Shown here: one piece after another, positions 42,286 to 50,063 of the stretch | How positions within the stretch are numbered: position 1 is the stretch's first letter | How the letters are laid out: every line of letters starts with the position of its first letter | Assembly: GCF_016595245.1 (NCBI RefSeq) | Contig: NZ_JAENHM010000063.1 | Span: 62,001-126,000 of the forward strand | Length of the DNA stretch: 64,000 nucleotides | From: Azospirillum endophyticum | GTDB lineage: Bacteria > Pseudomonadota > Alphaproteobacteria > Azospirillales > Azospirillaceae | Reading direction: 5' to 3' | The notes under the pieces: model-generated | Told to the model about the DNA's origin: nothing | Seen by the model: the letters and a program-made list of their open reading frames with translations, nothing else | Database searches by the model: none | Position numbers and translations under genes: made by a program

Positions 42286-43779
42286 TCAGGCGGCGTCGAG
42301 GCAGACGTATTTCAGCTCGGTGAAGGCCTCCAGCCCATGGCGCGAGCCTTCGCGGCCGAGGCCGGATTGCTTGACCCCGCCGAAGGGAACCGGCGCGCCG
42401 GTGATCTTCACCCGGTTGACCGCCACCATCCCATACTGCAGCGCCCGCGACAGGCGCAGGATCCGGCCGGCGTCGCGGGTCACCAGATAGGCGACGAGCC
42501 CGTATTCGGTGTCGTTGGCGCGGGCCACCGCCTCCGCCTCCTCATCGAAGGGCAGGATCGCGGCGACCGGGCCGAAGGTCTCCTCGCGCAGGATCAGCGA
42601 GTCCGGCGCGACGTCGGCCAGCACGGTGGGACGGTAGAACAGCGGGCCGGCGGGATGCACCTCGCCGCCGGTCAGGCAGCGGGCGCCGCGATCCAGCGCG
42701 TCGCGGACGTGGCGTGCGCATTTGTCGACGGCCCTTTCGTTCATCAGCGGGCCGATCTGCACCTCCGGCTCCAGCCCCGGCCCGACGCGCAGGGCCGCGC
42801 TGCGGGCGGTGAAAGCGGCGCAGAAGCTGTCGTACAGCGGACGCTGCACATAGATGCGGTTGGCGGCGAGACAGTCCTGGCCGGAGGTGGCGAACTTCGC
42901 GTCGATGGCGATGTCCACCGCCCGCTGCAGGTCGGCGTCGGCGAAGACCAGCAACGGCGCATGGCCGCCCAGTTCCATCACCAGCCGCTTCATGGTCGGG
43001 GCGCAACGCGCGGCGATGCGGCAGCCGATCCCGGTGGAGCCGGTGAAGCTCATGGCGCGGACGCGGGCGTCGTCGCACAGCGCGCCGACCAGCGGCTCCG
43101 CATCGCCGGTCAGGACGTTGAACACGCCGGCGGGGATGCCCGCCCGCTCCGCCAGTTCCGCCAGCGCCAGCGCCGACAGCGGCGTCTCGGACGACGCATG
43201 CGCCACCACGGTGCAGCCGGCCGCCAGTGCCGCCGCCGCCTTGCGCGTCAGCATCGCCGACGGGAAGTTCCAGGGCGTCGCCATGCCGACCACGCCCAGC
43301 GCCTCCCGCCGCAGCAGCATTTCGGCACCGGGCAGATGGCTGGCGATGCTCTCGACGCCCACCCGCCTGGCTTCCTCCGCGTACCATTCGACGAAGGAGG
43401 CGGCATAGTCGATCTCTCCCCGTGATTCGGCGAGCGGCTTGCCCTGCTCCAGGGTCATCAGCAGGGCCAGATCCTCGCGGGCGGAAACGATACGGTCGAA
43501 CCAATCGCGCAGGCGGGCGGCGCGGTCCTGCGGCAGCCGGGCGCTCCAGGCCGGGAAAGCGGCGGCAGCGGCGCTGACGGCATCGGCGGCCTGGGCGGCC
43601 TCCAGCGCGGCGACATGGGCGAGGGTCCGCCCGCTGGCCGGGTCGGTTACCGCGAAGGTGGAATTGTCCGGTGCCGCGGTCCAGCGTCCGCCGACATAGG
43701 CGAGTTCGCGCAGCAGCCGGCGGTCGGTCAGGCGGCTGACGGCGTCGTGACGGTCCAGGCGGGACAGCTGCGCGGTCAT
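42286..43779 (-). CDS. doeC: Succinate-semialdehyde-type dehydrogenase, aspartate-semialdehyde dehydrogenase of ectoine catabolism
   Basis: A 497-residue aldehyde dehydrogenase of the GabD/SSADH type. 'GVVGMATPWNFPSAMLTRKA' and 'VMELGGHAPLLVFADADL' (general-base Glu) precede 'FATSGQDCLAANRIYVQRPL' (nucleophile Cys), and the end is 'GAPVPFGGVKQSGLGREGSR'. NAD(P)+-dependent oxidation of aspartate semialdehyde to aspartate finishes ectoine catabolism. A perfect GGAGG precedes the ATG. It is co-directional with doeD, 28 bp apart. On sequence alone, succinate semialdehyde is an equally good substrate; context decides. Confidence 0.8.
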   Translation of the reverse strand: MTAQLSRLDRHDAVSRLTDRRLLRELAYVGGRWTAAPDNSTFAVTDPASGRTLAHVAALEAAQAADAVSAAAAAFPAWSARLPQDRAARLRDWFDRIVSAREDLALLMTLEQGKPLAESRGEIDYAASFVEWYAEEARRVGVESIASHLPGAEMLLRREALGVVGMATPWNFPSAMLTRKAAAALAAGCTVVAHASSETPLSALALAELAERAGIPAGVFNVLTGDAEPLVGALCDDARVRAMSFTGSTGIGCRIAARCAPTMKRLVMELGGHAPLLVFADADLQRAVDIAIDAKFATSGQDCLAANRIYVQRPLYDSFCAAFTARSAALRVGPGLEPEVQIGPLMNERAVDKCARHVRDALDRGARCLTGGEVHPAGPLFYRPTVLADVAPDSLILREETFGPVAAILPFDEEAEAVARANDTEYGLVAYLVTRDAGRILRLSRALQYGMVAVNRVKITGAPVPFGGVKQSGLGREGSRHGLEAFTELKYVCLDAA

Positions 43780-43846
43780 GGGCACCTCCGGAAAGGATTT
43801 GGGCGTCGAAACGCCGATGTCCGGAGTCTAGAGGTGCCGCGATGGA

Positions 43847-43915
43847 GAGAGTGTCCGAACCTGCCCCTTGTGGCGGAGAGTGTCTCTTTGCCGGGGCGGA
43901 GAAGAAGAGAAAGTC
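43847..43915. promoter_or_regulatory. Phased direct repeats in the doeX-doeC gap
   Basis: GAGAGTGTC at 43847-43855 and again at 43876-43884, then the related GAGAAAGTC at 43907-43915, are spaced 29 and 31 bases apart (about three helical turns). The gap is 140 bp between the doeX stop and the doeC start. Phased sites of this kind suit Lrp/AsnC oligomers. Confidence 0.45.
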
Positions 43916-43919
43916 TCTA

Positions 43920-44426
43920 TCACGAGTGGACGGGTCCGTTCCGCTCCTCCATCAGCGCCTCCAGCGGCATCGCCGCGTCGTCCTTCACCGTCCGCGTGAC
44001 GATGTAGGTGAAATAGCGGTCGATCCCGGTGTCGCCGTCCAGCAGGCGGTCGATGATCCGCTGATAGGCGTCGACGTCGCGCGCCACCACCCGCAGGACA
44101 TAATCGACCCCGCCGCCGACCGACCAGCAGGAGACGATGCCGGGTTCGGCCTTGACCGCCCGTTCGAACCGGTCGAAATCGGCTTGCCGATGGCTGCCCA
44201 GCGTCACCTCGACCAGCGCCATGGCGAAGGGCGTCACCTGCCGCAGGGCCAGCCGCGCGTGATAGCCGGTGACGATGCCGGCCTCCTCCAGCCGGCGCAG
44301 CCGGACCCAGCACGGCGTCGGCGACAGCCCCACCCGTTCGGCCAGAGCCAGCTTGGTGATGCGGCCGTCACGCTGGATTTCCGACAGGATGCGCAGGTCG
44401 ATGGAATCGAGCTTCAGGTCGGGCAT
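43920..44426 (-). CDS. doeX: Lrp/AsnC-family regulator of ectoine catabolism (DoeX-like)
   Basis: A 168-residue Lrp-type protein. HTH: 'LDSIDLRILSEIQRDGRITK', 'LALAERVGLSPTPCWVRLRR'. RAM domain: 'LGSHRQADFDRFERAVKAEP', 'VSCWSVGGGVDYVLRVVARD'. The start is MPDLKLDS with GAGG upstream. DoeX/AsnC genes accompany doeABCD in several ectoine degraders. It is divergent from enuR and directly upstream of doeC and doeD. It may bind the phased repeats before doeC. Confidence 0.8.
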   Translation of the reverse strand: MPDLKLDSIDLRILSEIQRDGRITKLALAERVGLSPTPCWVRLRRLEEAGIVTGYHARLALRQVTPFAMALVEVTLGSHRQADFDRFERAVKAEPGIVSCWSVGGGVDYVLRVVARDVDAYQRIIDRLLDGDTGIDRYFTYIVTRTVKDDAAMPLEALMEERNGPVHS

Positions 44427-44454
44427 GGAGCGGGAGCCTCTGGAAGATGACAAC

Positions 44455-44486
44455 CCGACGATGTCCATGCTTTCCGGGATTGTCAA
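44455..44486 (-). promoter_or_regulatory. doeX promoter (shared hexamers with ehuA)
   Basis: On the minus strand TTGACA (44486-44481), a 17-nt spacer and CATCGT precede the doeX start. Exactly the same hexamers and spacing occur before ehuA at 45951-45979. The -35 lies inside the repeat element at 44479-44502. Confidence 0.5.
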
Positions 44487-44502
44487 ATGTGATGATTTCC
44501 AG
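44479..44502. promoter_or_regulatory. Candidate EnuR-binding element, doeX/enuR side
   Basis: The stretch starts ATTGTCAAATGTGATGA and ends TTTCCAG. A close variant, ATTGTCATGATTTGATTTTCCAG broken over two halves, is at 45927-45949 before ehuA. MocR-type regulators bind direct repeats near promoters, and this one covers the doeX -35 and lies 13 bases upstream of the enuR start. Confidence 0.45.
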
Positions 44503-44514
44503 CAGAAATGTTGC

Positions 44515-45900
44515 ATGACAAAGTGGCACCCCGATGCATCGGCTTTGAGCAGGCCCGTCTATCTCTCGCTGGCCGATCAGGTGCAGCGGGCGATCACGCA
44601 AGGCCAACTGGCGGTCGGCGACCAGCTGCCCACCCACCGGCAGCTTGCCGACGAATTGGGCATTTCCGTCCAGACCGTCAGCCGCGCCTATGAGGAGCTG
44701 ATCCGGCGCGGCCTGATCAGCGGGGAGACCGGGCGCGGCACCTTCATCCGCGCCGCCCAGACCGAGGTCGACCCGCCCTACATCCCGCAACGCACCGACG
44801 AGGTGATCGACCTGTCGATCCTGAAGCCGGTGTGCGAGCCGCTGCATGTGGAGGCGATGCGGCAGGCGCTGGTGGAGCTTGCCGCCAGCCTGCCGCCGGC
44901 CGTGGTGCTGTCCTTCCGCCCCAACACCCTGTTCGCCCGCCACCGGGCGACGGCGGTGTCCTGGCTGCGCGCATGCGGGGTGGAGACGGGGGCCGCCAAC
45001 GTCACCCTGACCAACGGCGCCACCGCCGGCATGACCATCGCCCTGATGGCCGCCGCCCCTCCCGGATCGACCGTGGTGACGGAGGAGGTCGGGCACCATA
45101 CCCTGCTGCCGCTGGCCTCCTATCTCGGCATCAAGCTGCGCGGCGTCGCCATCGACGAGGAGGGAATCCGTCCCGACGCGCTCGACGCCGCCTGCCGCGA
45201 CGGCACGGCCAAGGCGCTGTTCGTCATGCCGAACCCGATCAACGCCACCGCGACCCACATGGGCGAGGACCGGCGGCGGGAGATCGCGCGCCTGGCCCAA
45301 CGCCACAATCTGTCGATCGTGGAGAACGACCCGCTCGGGCCCCTGCTGAGCGACCGGCGCCCGCCGCTGGCGGCCCTGGCGCCGGAACGGACCCTCTACG
45401 TCACCAGCTTCACCAAGACGGTGATGCCCGGCCTGCGCACCGGCTATCTGGTGGTCCCGGACCGGCTGCTCGCCGCCGTCACCAACCGCCATCTGGTGAC
45501 CAACTGGATCGCGACGCCCATCGTCGCCGAGATCGCCACCCGCTGGGTCGAGAGCGGCTTCGCGATGGAGATGGTGGAGTGGCAGCGCAAGGCCCTGCAC
45601 CGCCGCCACGCGCTGGCCGCCGAGATCCTGAAGGGCATCCCCCATCGCAGCCATGCCGAAGGGCTGCATCTGTGGCTGCCGCTGGGCGAAGGACGGCCGG
45701 AGGCGACCTTCGTGTCGCATGCCCGCCATCAGGGGGTGGCGCTGGCGCCGGGCTCGGCCTTCGCCATCGGTCCCGGAACGCGCCCCGACGCGCTGCGCGT
45801 CTCCATCGGCTCCACCACCGAGGCGGAGCTGCACGCCGGCCTGCGCGTGATCGTCAATCTGCTGAACAGCGACCCGGAGCCGGTGCTTCTCGCCATCTGA
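44515..45900 (+). CDS. enuR: MocR/GabR-type regulator of ectoine use (EnuR-like)
   Basis: A 461-residue fusion of a GntR-type winged HTH (residues ~12-80: 'LSLADQVQRAITQGQLAVGD', 'LADELGISVQTVSRAYEELI') and a fold-type I aminotransferase domain. The PLP-binding Lys is about residue 301 in 'LYVTSFTKTVMPGLRTGYLV'. In Ruegeria pomeroyi EnuR the equivalent Lys carries PLP that reacts with ectoine-derived diaminobutyrates to relieve repression; I transfer that role by family and position. The start at MTKWHPDA is favoured; in-frame ATGs at 44461/44467 are possible. It is divergent from doeX and precedes the ehu/eut operon. Confidence 0.85.
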   Translation: MTKWHPDASALSRPVYLSLADQVQRAITQGQLAVGDQLPTHRQLADELGISVQTVSRAYEELIRRGLISGETGRGTFIRAAQTEVDPPYIPQRTDEVIDLSILKPVCEPLHVEAMRQALVELAASLPPAVVLSFRPNTLFARHRATAVSWLRACGVETGAANVTLTNGATAGMTIALMAAAPPGSTVVTEEVGHHTLLPLASYLGIKLRGVAIDEEGIRPDALDAACRDGTAKALFVMPNPINATATHMGEDRRREIARLAQRHNLSIVENDPLGPLLSDRRPPLAALAPERTLYVTSFTKTVMPGLRTGYLVVPDRLLAAVTNRHLVTNWIATPIVAEIATRWVESGFAMEMVEWQRKALHRRHALAAEILKGIPHRSHAEGLHLWLPLGEGRPEATFVSHARHQGVALAPGSAFAIGPGTRPDALRVSIGSTTEAELHAGLRVIVNLLNSDPEPVLLAI

Positions 45901-45920
45901 ACAATTCCGAGGGGGGCTTC

Positions 45921-45960
45921 TCCAGAATTGTCATGATTTGATTTTCCAGATTGACATGAT
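45921..45960 (+). promoter_or_regulatory. Direct repeats over the ehuA promoter -35 (candidate EnuR site)
   Basis: TCCAGAATTGTCATGAT (45921-45937) is repeated as TCCAGATTGACATGAT (45945-45960), a 24-bp period. The second copy contains the -35 TTGACA, so binding there would block RNA polymerase. The left part also matches the element at 44479-44502. Confidence 0.5.
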
Positions 45961-45979
45961 TTTTGCGGTCCCGCATCGT
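45951..45979 (+). promoter_or_regulatory. ehuA operon promoter
   Basis: TTGACA (45951-45956), 17-nt spacer, CATCGT (45974-45979). The -35 is consensus, the -10 weak, and both are identical to those in the doeX promoter. Confidence 0.5.
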
Positions 45980-46023
45980 TTGCGTACATCCACGGTCGCC
46001 AACCATTGCAAGGGAAGACCGGT

Positions 46024-46809
46024 GTGACCGACGCAATCATCGACATCGACCGGGTCACCAAGCGCTACGGCTCGCACACCGTGTTGCAGGACCTGTGTTT
46101 TTCAGTCCGGCCGGGTGAGAAGCTGGCGCTGATCGGGCCGTCCGGCTCCGGCAAGACGACGATCCTGCGGACGCTGATGACGCTGGAAACCATCGAAGGC
46201 GGCACTATCCGCATCGACGGCGAAAGCCTGTTCCAGATGGAGCGGAACGGCCGTCAGGTCCCCGCCGACGAGGCGCATCTGCATCGGATGCGGACCAAGA
46301 TCGGCATGGTGTTCCAGCTGTTCAACCTGTTCCCGCACAAATGCGTGCTGGACAACGTCACGCTGGCGCCGATGCTGACCAAGGGCGTCAGGAAGGCGGA
46401 TGCCGAACGCCGGGCGATGGAGCTGCTGGACCTCGTCGGCCTCGCCGACAAGGCCCGCGCCATGCCGGCCCAGCTGTCCGGCGGCCAGAAGCAGCGGGTG
46501 GCCATCGCCCGCGCCCTGGCGTTGCAGCCCAGGATCATGCTGTTCGACGAGGTGACCTCGGCCCTCGACCCCGAACTGGTGGAAGAGGTGCTGAACGTCA
46601 TGCGGATGCTGGGGTCGACCACCGACATGACCATGTTGCTGGTGACCCACGAGATGAGCTTCGCCCACGATTTCGCCGACCGCGTGCTGTTCTTCGACCG
46701 TGGCCGCATCGTCGAGGAGGGGCCGCCCGAAATCCTCTTCACCAACCCGACGCACGAGCGGACCCAGGCCTTCTTGAAAAAGATCATCGCCGCCGGACAG
46801 CGGATCTAA
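46024..46809 (+). CDS. ehuA: Ectoine/hydroxyectoine ABC transporter ATP-binding protein
   Basis: A 261-residue polar-amino-acid-type ATPase. Walker A 'LIGPSGSGKTT' (about residues 38-46), Q-loop 'GMVFQLFNLFPH', signature 'QLSGGQKQRVAIARALAL', Walker B 'RIMLFDEVTSALDPE' and switch His in 'LLVTHEMSF'. The GTG start at 46024 with AGGGAAG upstream is preferred to a TTG at 46006. It powers uptake through EhuC/EhuD. The first gene after the EnuR-type promoter; in Sinorhizobium meliloti ehuA follows ehuBCD, so the order here differs. Confidence 0.85.
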   Translation: MTDAIIDIDRVTKRYGSHTVLQDLCFSVRPGEKLALIGPSGSGKTTILRTLMTLETIEGGTIRIDGESLFQMERNGRQVPADEAHLHRMRTKIGMVFQLFNLFPHKCVLDNVTLAPMLTKGVRKADAERRAMELLDLVGLADKARAMPAQLSGGQKQRVAIARALALQPRIMLFDEVTSALDPELVEEVLNVMRMLGSTTDMTMLLVTHEMSFAHDFADRVLFFDRGRIVEEGPPEILFTNPTHERTQAFLKKIIAAGQRI

Positions 46810-46909
46810 AAGTTCAGCGCATCTGACGGTTCAGCGGATCTGAAAGGCTCGGCGCATCCGACTGCGTCCGTTTCCGCTTTTTTCCCCGAACGCAGGAGAT
46901 CTCGGCTTC

Positions 46910-47569
46910 ATGGCTGATTGGGCCGGCTATCTGGGCTTGATGCTGGACGGTGCGCTGGTGACGGCGAAGCTGACCGTGCTCGGCTGCGCGCTGGCCCTGC
47001 CGGCCGCCTTCCTCGCCGGGCTGGGCCGGCTGTCGCGCCACTCCGCGGTGCGTGCCGTATCGGTCGCCTATATCGAGTTCTTTCGCGGCACGTCGATCTT
47101 CGTCCAGCTGTTCTGGGCCTATTTCGTTCTGCCGCTGATGGGCGTGACGCTGACGCCGTTGCAGGCCGGGGTGCTGGCGCTCGGGCTGAATGTCGGCGCC
47201 TATGGCGCGGAGGTGGTGCGGGCGGCGGTGCAGTCCATCGGCCGCGAACAGCACGAGGCCTGCGTCGCCCTGAACCTGACGCGCTGGCAGAGCCTGCGTC
47301 ACGTGCTGCTGCCGCAGGCGGCGGTGGTGATGGTGCCGACCTTCTGCAACAACGCCATCGAGCTGTTGAAGGCGACCTCGGTCGTCTCGCTGATCTCGCT
47401 CAGCGACCTCACCTTCCAGGCGCAGGTCGTCCGCTCGCAGACCGGCAGCACCGCGCTGCCCTTCCTGACCGTGCTGGTCATCTACTTCGCCTATGCCAGC
47501 CTGATCTCGTTCGGCATGAAAGCCCTGGAGCGCCGCATGACCCGCGGCCTCGACGGGCTGCGCACTTGA
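46910..47569 (+). CDS. ehuC: Ectoine ABC transporter permease
   Basis: A 219-residue HisM-type permease with about five hydrophobic helices. 'FRGTSIFVQLFWAYFVLPLM' is the amino-acid permease signature, followed by 'LALGLNVGAYGAEVVRAAVQ' and the EAA loop 'QHEACVALNLTRWQSLRHVL', which docks the ATPase. RBS AGGAGA. The 100-bp gap before it contains short GC-rich repeats. It pairs with the next gene as the heterodimeric channel. Confidence 0.85.
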   Translation: MADWAGYLGLMLDGALVTAKLTVLGCALALPAAFLAGLGRLSRHSAVRAVSVAYIEFFRGTSIFVQLFWAYFVLPLMGVTLTPLQAGVLALGLNVGAYGAEVVRAAVQSIGREQHEACVALNLTRWQSLRHVLLPQAAVVMVPTFCNNAIELLKATSVVSLISLSDLTFQAQVVRSQTGSTALPFLTVLVIYFAYASLISFGMKALERRMTRGLDGLRT

Positions 47570-47581
47570 AGGAAACCGGCC

Positions 47582-48238
47582 ATGGAATGGGATTGGGAGT
47601 TCGTCCGCGAGATCATGCCGATGCTGCTGGACGGCCTGCGCATCACGCTGCTGGCCACGCTGCTCGGCTCCATCCTGGCCGGCGCCGCCGGGCTGGGCTT
47701 CGCCCTGCTGCGCCGGTCGAAAAGCCGGCCGGTGGCGCGCATCACCGGCTTCGTGGTGGAGTTCATCCGCGGCACGCCGCTGCTGGTGCAGCTGTATTTC
47801 CTGTTCTACGTGCTGCCGGAGCTGGGCCTGCTGTTGTCGCCGCTGACCGCCGGCGTGGTGGGCTTGGGCCTTCACTACGCCACCTACGCCTCGGAGGTTT
47901 TCCGCGCCGGCATCGACAACACGCCGCGCGGCCAGTGGGAGGCGGCGAAGGCCTGCAACCTCACACCCTACCAGACCTGGCGCCACATCATCCTGCCGCA
48001 GGCGATCCCGCCGATGATCCCGGCGCTGGCGAATTATTTCGTCGCAATGTTCAAGGAAACCCCGCTGCTCTCTGCCATCACGGTGATCGAACTGATGAGC
48101 GAGGCCCGCGGCGTCGCCAACAGCAATTACCGCTATCTGGAGCCGATGACGATGGTCGGCGTCCTGTTCCTGTGCATCAGCCTGATCGCCGTGCCCGCCC
48201 TGCACCTGCTGGAGCGCCGTTTCCGGCCCACCCGCTGA
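47582..48238 (+). CDS. ehuD: Ectoine ABC transporter permease
   Basis: A 218-residue HisM/ArtM-type permease. It has 'LLDGLRITLLATLLGSILAG', 'FIRGTPLLVQLYFLFYVLPE', 'YATYASEVFRAGIDNTPRGQ' and the EAA loop 'WEAAKACNLTPYQTWRHIIL'. It lies 12 bp after ehuC. Together they form the membrane channel for ectoine and hydroxyectoine. Confidence 0.85.
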   Translation: MEWDWEFVREIMPMLLDGLRITLLATLLGSILAGAAGLGFALLRRSKSRPVARITGFVVEFIRGTPLLVQLYFLFYVLPELGLLLSPLTAGVVGLGLHYATYASEVFRAGIDNTPRGQWEAAKACNLTPYQTWRHIILPQAIPPMIPALANYFVAMFKETPLLSAITVIELMSEARGVANSNYRYLEPMTMVGVLFLCISLIAVPALHLLERRFRPTR

Positions 48239-48294
48239 CTGCCGACGCGCTGATTGCCGACGCGCTGACACGCCGATCCCGGAGTTTTCGAGCC

Positions 48295-49080
48295 ATGTCC
48301 TCCCTCCCCATCCTGCGCTCGCCCACCGCGCTGGCCTTCGACGACCGCCCGGTCGAAAAGCGCGTCGGTCTGGTCGTGCTGGCGACCGACCACACGACCG
48401 AACCGGACTTCCGCCGCATGGTCGCCAGCGACCGCATCGGCGTCTACACCGCGCGCATCGCCTACGCCAACCCGACGACGCCGGAGAATCTGCGCCGCAT
48501 GCAACCGCGCCTCGCCGAAGGGGCGGCGCTGATCCTGCCCGACGAGCCGCTCGACGCCATCTGCTATTCCTGCACCTCGGCCAGCGTCGTGATGGGCGAC
48601 GACGCCATCGAGCAGGCCATCGTCTCGTCCAAGCCGGGTGTTCCCGTCATCACCCCGCCCGCCGCCGCCCGCCGTGCCCTGCATGGCTTCGGCGCCCGCC
48701 GCATCGCCGTACTGACCCCCTACACCGAACAGACCAGCCGGCCGATGGCCGCTTATTTTGCGGACCACGGGTTCGACATCGCGCGCTTCACCTGCTTCGG
48801 GCTGGACGACGACCGCGAGATGGCGCGCATCGCGCCGGCCAGTCTGGTGCGCGCCGCCGTCGAGGCGATGCCGCCTGACGCCGACGCCCTGTTCATCTCC
48901 TGCACCGCCCTGCGCTCGGCCGGCGTCGCCGCCGAGATCGAGGCCGCCATCGGCCGCCCCGTCGTCACCAGCAACCAGGCCACCGCCTGGGCCGCGCTGC
49001 GCCTGTGCGGCGACGACCGGCCCCGTCCCGGGGCTGGGCGGCTGATGACCCTGCCGCTGCCGGGGGAGGCATGGTCATGA
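48295..49080 (+). CDS. eutA: Ectoine utilization protein EutA (Asp/Glu racemase / maleate isomerase fold)
   Basis: A 261-residue Asp/Glu racemase-superfamily protein. Two catalytic-type cysteines are seen in 'AICYSCTSASVVMGDDAIEQ' and 'ALFISCTALRSAGVA'. The N-terminal 'VGLVVLATDHTTEPDFRRMV' is typical of EutA, which is proposed to act on hydroxyectoine stereochemistry or processing; its reaction is not firmly established. It ends in an ATGA overlap with eutB. A 15-base direct repeat (TGCCGACGCGCTGA-) lies just upstream at 48240-48269. Confidence 0.8.
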   Translation: MSSLPILRSPTALAFDDRPVEKRVGLVVLATDHTTEPDFRRMVASDRIGVYTARIAYANPTTPENLRRMQPRLAEGAALILPDEPLDAICYSCTSASVVMGDDAIEQAIVSSKPGVPVITPPAAARRALHGFGARRIAVLTPYTEQTSRPMAAYFADHGFDIARFTCFGLDDDREMARIAPASLVRAAVEAMPPDADALFISCTALRSAGVAAEIEAAIGRPVVTSNQATAWAALRLCGDDRPRPGAGRLMTLPLPGEAWS

Positions 49081-50063
49081 GCGGGCACGGCATCGGCCTG
49101 GAGGACGTCTTCCGCGCCCGTGCGCGGCTGGCCGGGCGGATCGTGGCGACGCCGACCGTCGCCTCGCCCAGCCTGACCGCCCGCTGCGGCGCTCCGGTCT
49201 TCCTGAAGCTGGAGACCCGCCAGACCACCGGCAGCTTCAAGCTGCGCGGCGCCACCAACGCGCTGTCGGCCCTGCCGCGCGAGGCACTGGCAACGGGGGT
49301 CGCGGCGGCCTCCACCGGCAATCATGGCCGGGCGCTTGCCCATGCCGCCGCACAGGCCGGCATCCGCTGCGTCGTCTGCATGTCGGCGCTGGTCCCATCC
49401 AACAAGGTCGAGGGCATCCGCGCGCTGGGGGCGGAGATCCGCATCGTCGGCCGCTCCCAGGACGACGCGCAGGTCGAGGTCGACCGGCTGGTCCGCAAGG
49501 AGGGCTTCGCCACCGTCCCGCCCTTCGACCATGCCGAGGTCATCGCCGGGCAGGGCACGCTGGGGCTGGAGATCATCGAGGCGGTGCCCGACGCCGAGCT
49601 GCTGCTGGTGCCGCTGTCGGGCGGCGGCCTGATCGGCGGCGTGGCGCTGGCGGCCAAGGCCCTGCGGCCAGGCCTGCGGGTGATCGGCGTGTCGATGGAA
49701 CGCGGCGCCGCCATGCATGCCAGCCTGAAGGCCGGACGCCCGGTCCAGGTCGAGGAGCTGGAGACGTTGGCGGATTCGCTCGGCGGCGGCATCGGGCTCG
49801 ACAACCGCCACACCCACCGGCTCGCCGCCAGCCTGCTCGACGACGTCGTCCTGCTGACCGAGGCGGAGATCGCCGCCGGCATCGAACACGCCTATTCCGC
49901 CGAGCAGGAAATCGTCGAAGGCGCCGGCGCCGTCGGCATCGCAGCGCTGCTCGCCGGCAAGGTGACGCCGCGCGGGCCCACAATCGCGCTGCTGTCCGGC
50001 CGCAACATCGCCATGGACCTGCACCGCCGCATCATCACCGGAGGCCTGCCATGCCCCGCATGA
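49077..50063 (+). CDS. eutB: Hydroxyectoine utilization dehydratase EutB (threonine dehydratase-like)
   Basis: A 328-residue fold-type II PLP enzyme. The Schiff-base Lys is in 'KLETRQTTGSFKLRGATNAL', the phosphate cup is 'PLSGGGLIGGVAL' and the substrate loop is 'ASTGNHGRALAHAA'. EutB is thought to remove water from hydroxyectoine-derived hydroxy-diaminobutyrate. The ATG at 49077 overlaps the eutA stop and has GGGGAGG seven bases upstream. Its stop lies inside eutC. Confidence 0.85.
   Translation: MSGHGIGLEDVFRARARLAGRIVATPTVASPSLTARCGAPVFLKLETRQTTGSFKLRGATNALSALPREALATGVAAASTGNHGRALAHAAAQAGIRCVVCMSALVPSNKVEGIRALGAEIRIVGRSQDDAQVEVDRLVRKEGFATVPPFDHAEVIAGQGTLGLEIIEAVPDAELLLVPLSGGGLIGGVALAAKALRPGLRVIGVSMERGAAMHASLKAGRPVQVEELETLADSLGGGIGLDNRHTHRLAASLLDDVVLLTEAEIAAGIEHAYSAEQEIVEGAGAVGIAALLAGKVTPRGPTIALLSGRNIAMDLHRRIITGGLPCPA

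Noticed and set aside
40878..43779. GABA catabolic pair (gabT/gabD)
   Set aside because: The enzymes would fit GABA by family, but linkage to an EnuR-type regulator, DoeX and the whole ehu/eut set makes the doeD/doeC role more likely.
48240..48269. Two-copy 15-base direct repeat before eutA as an operator
   Set aside because: It lies between tightly linked genes of one operon and looks like a chance duplication; no promoter elements accompany it.
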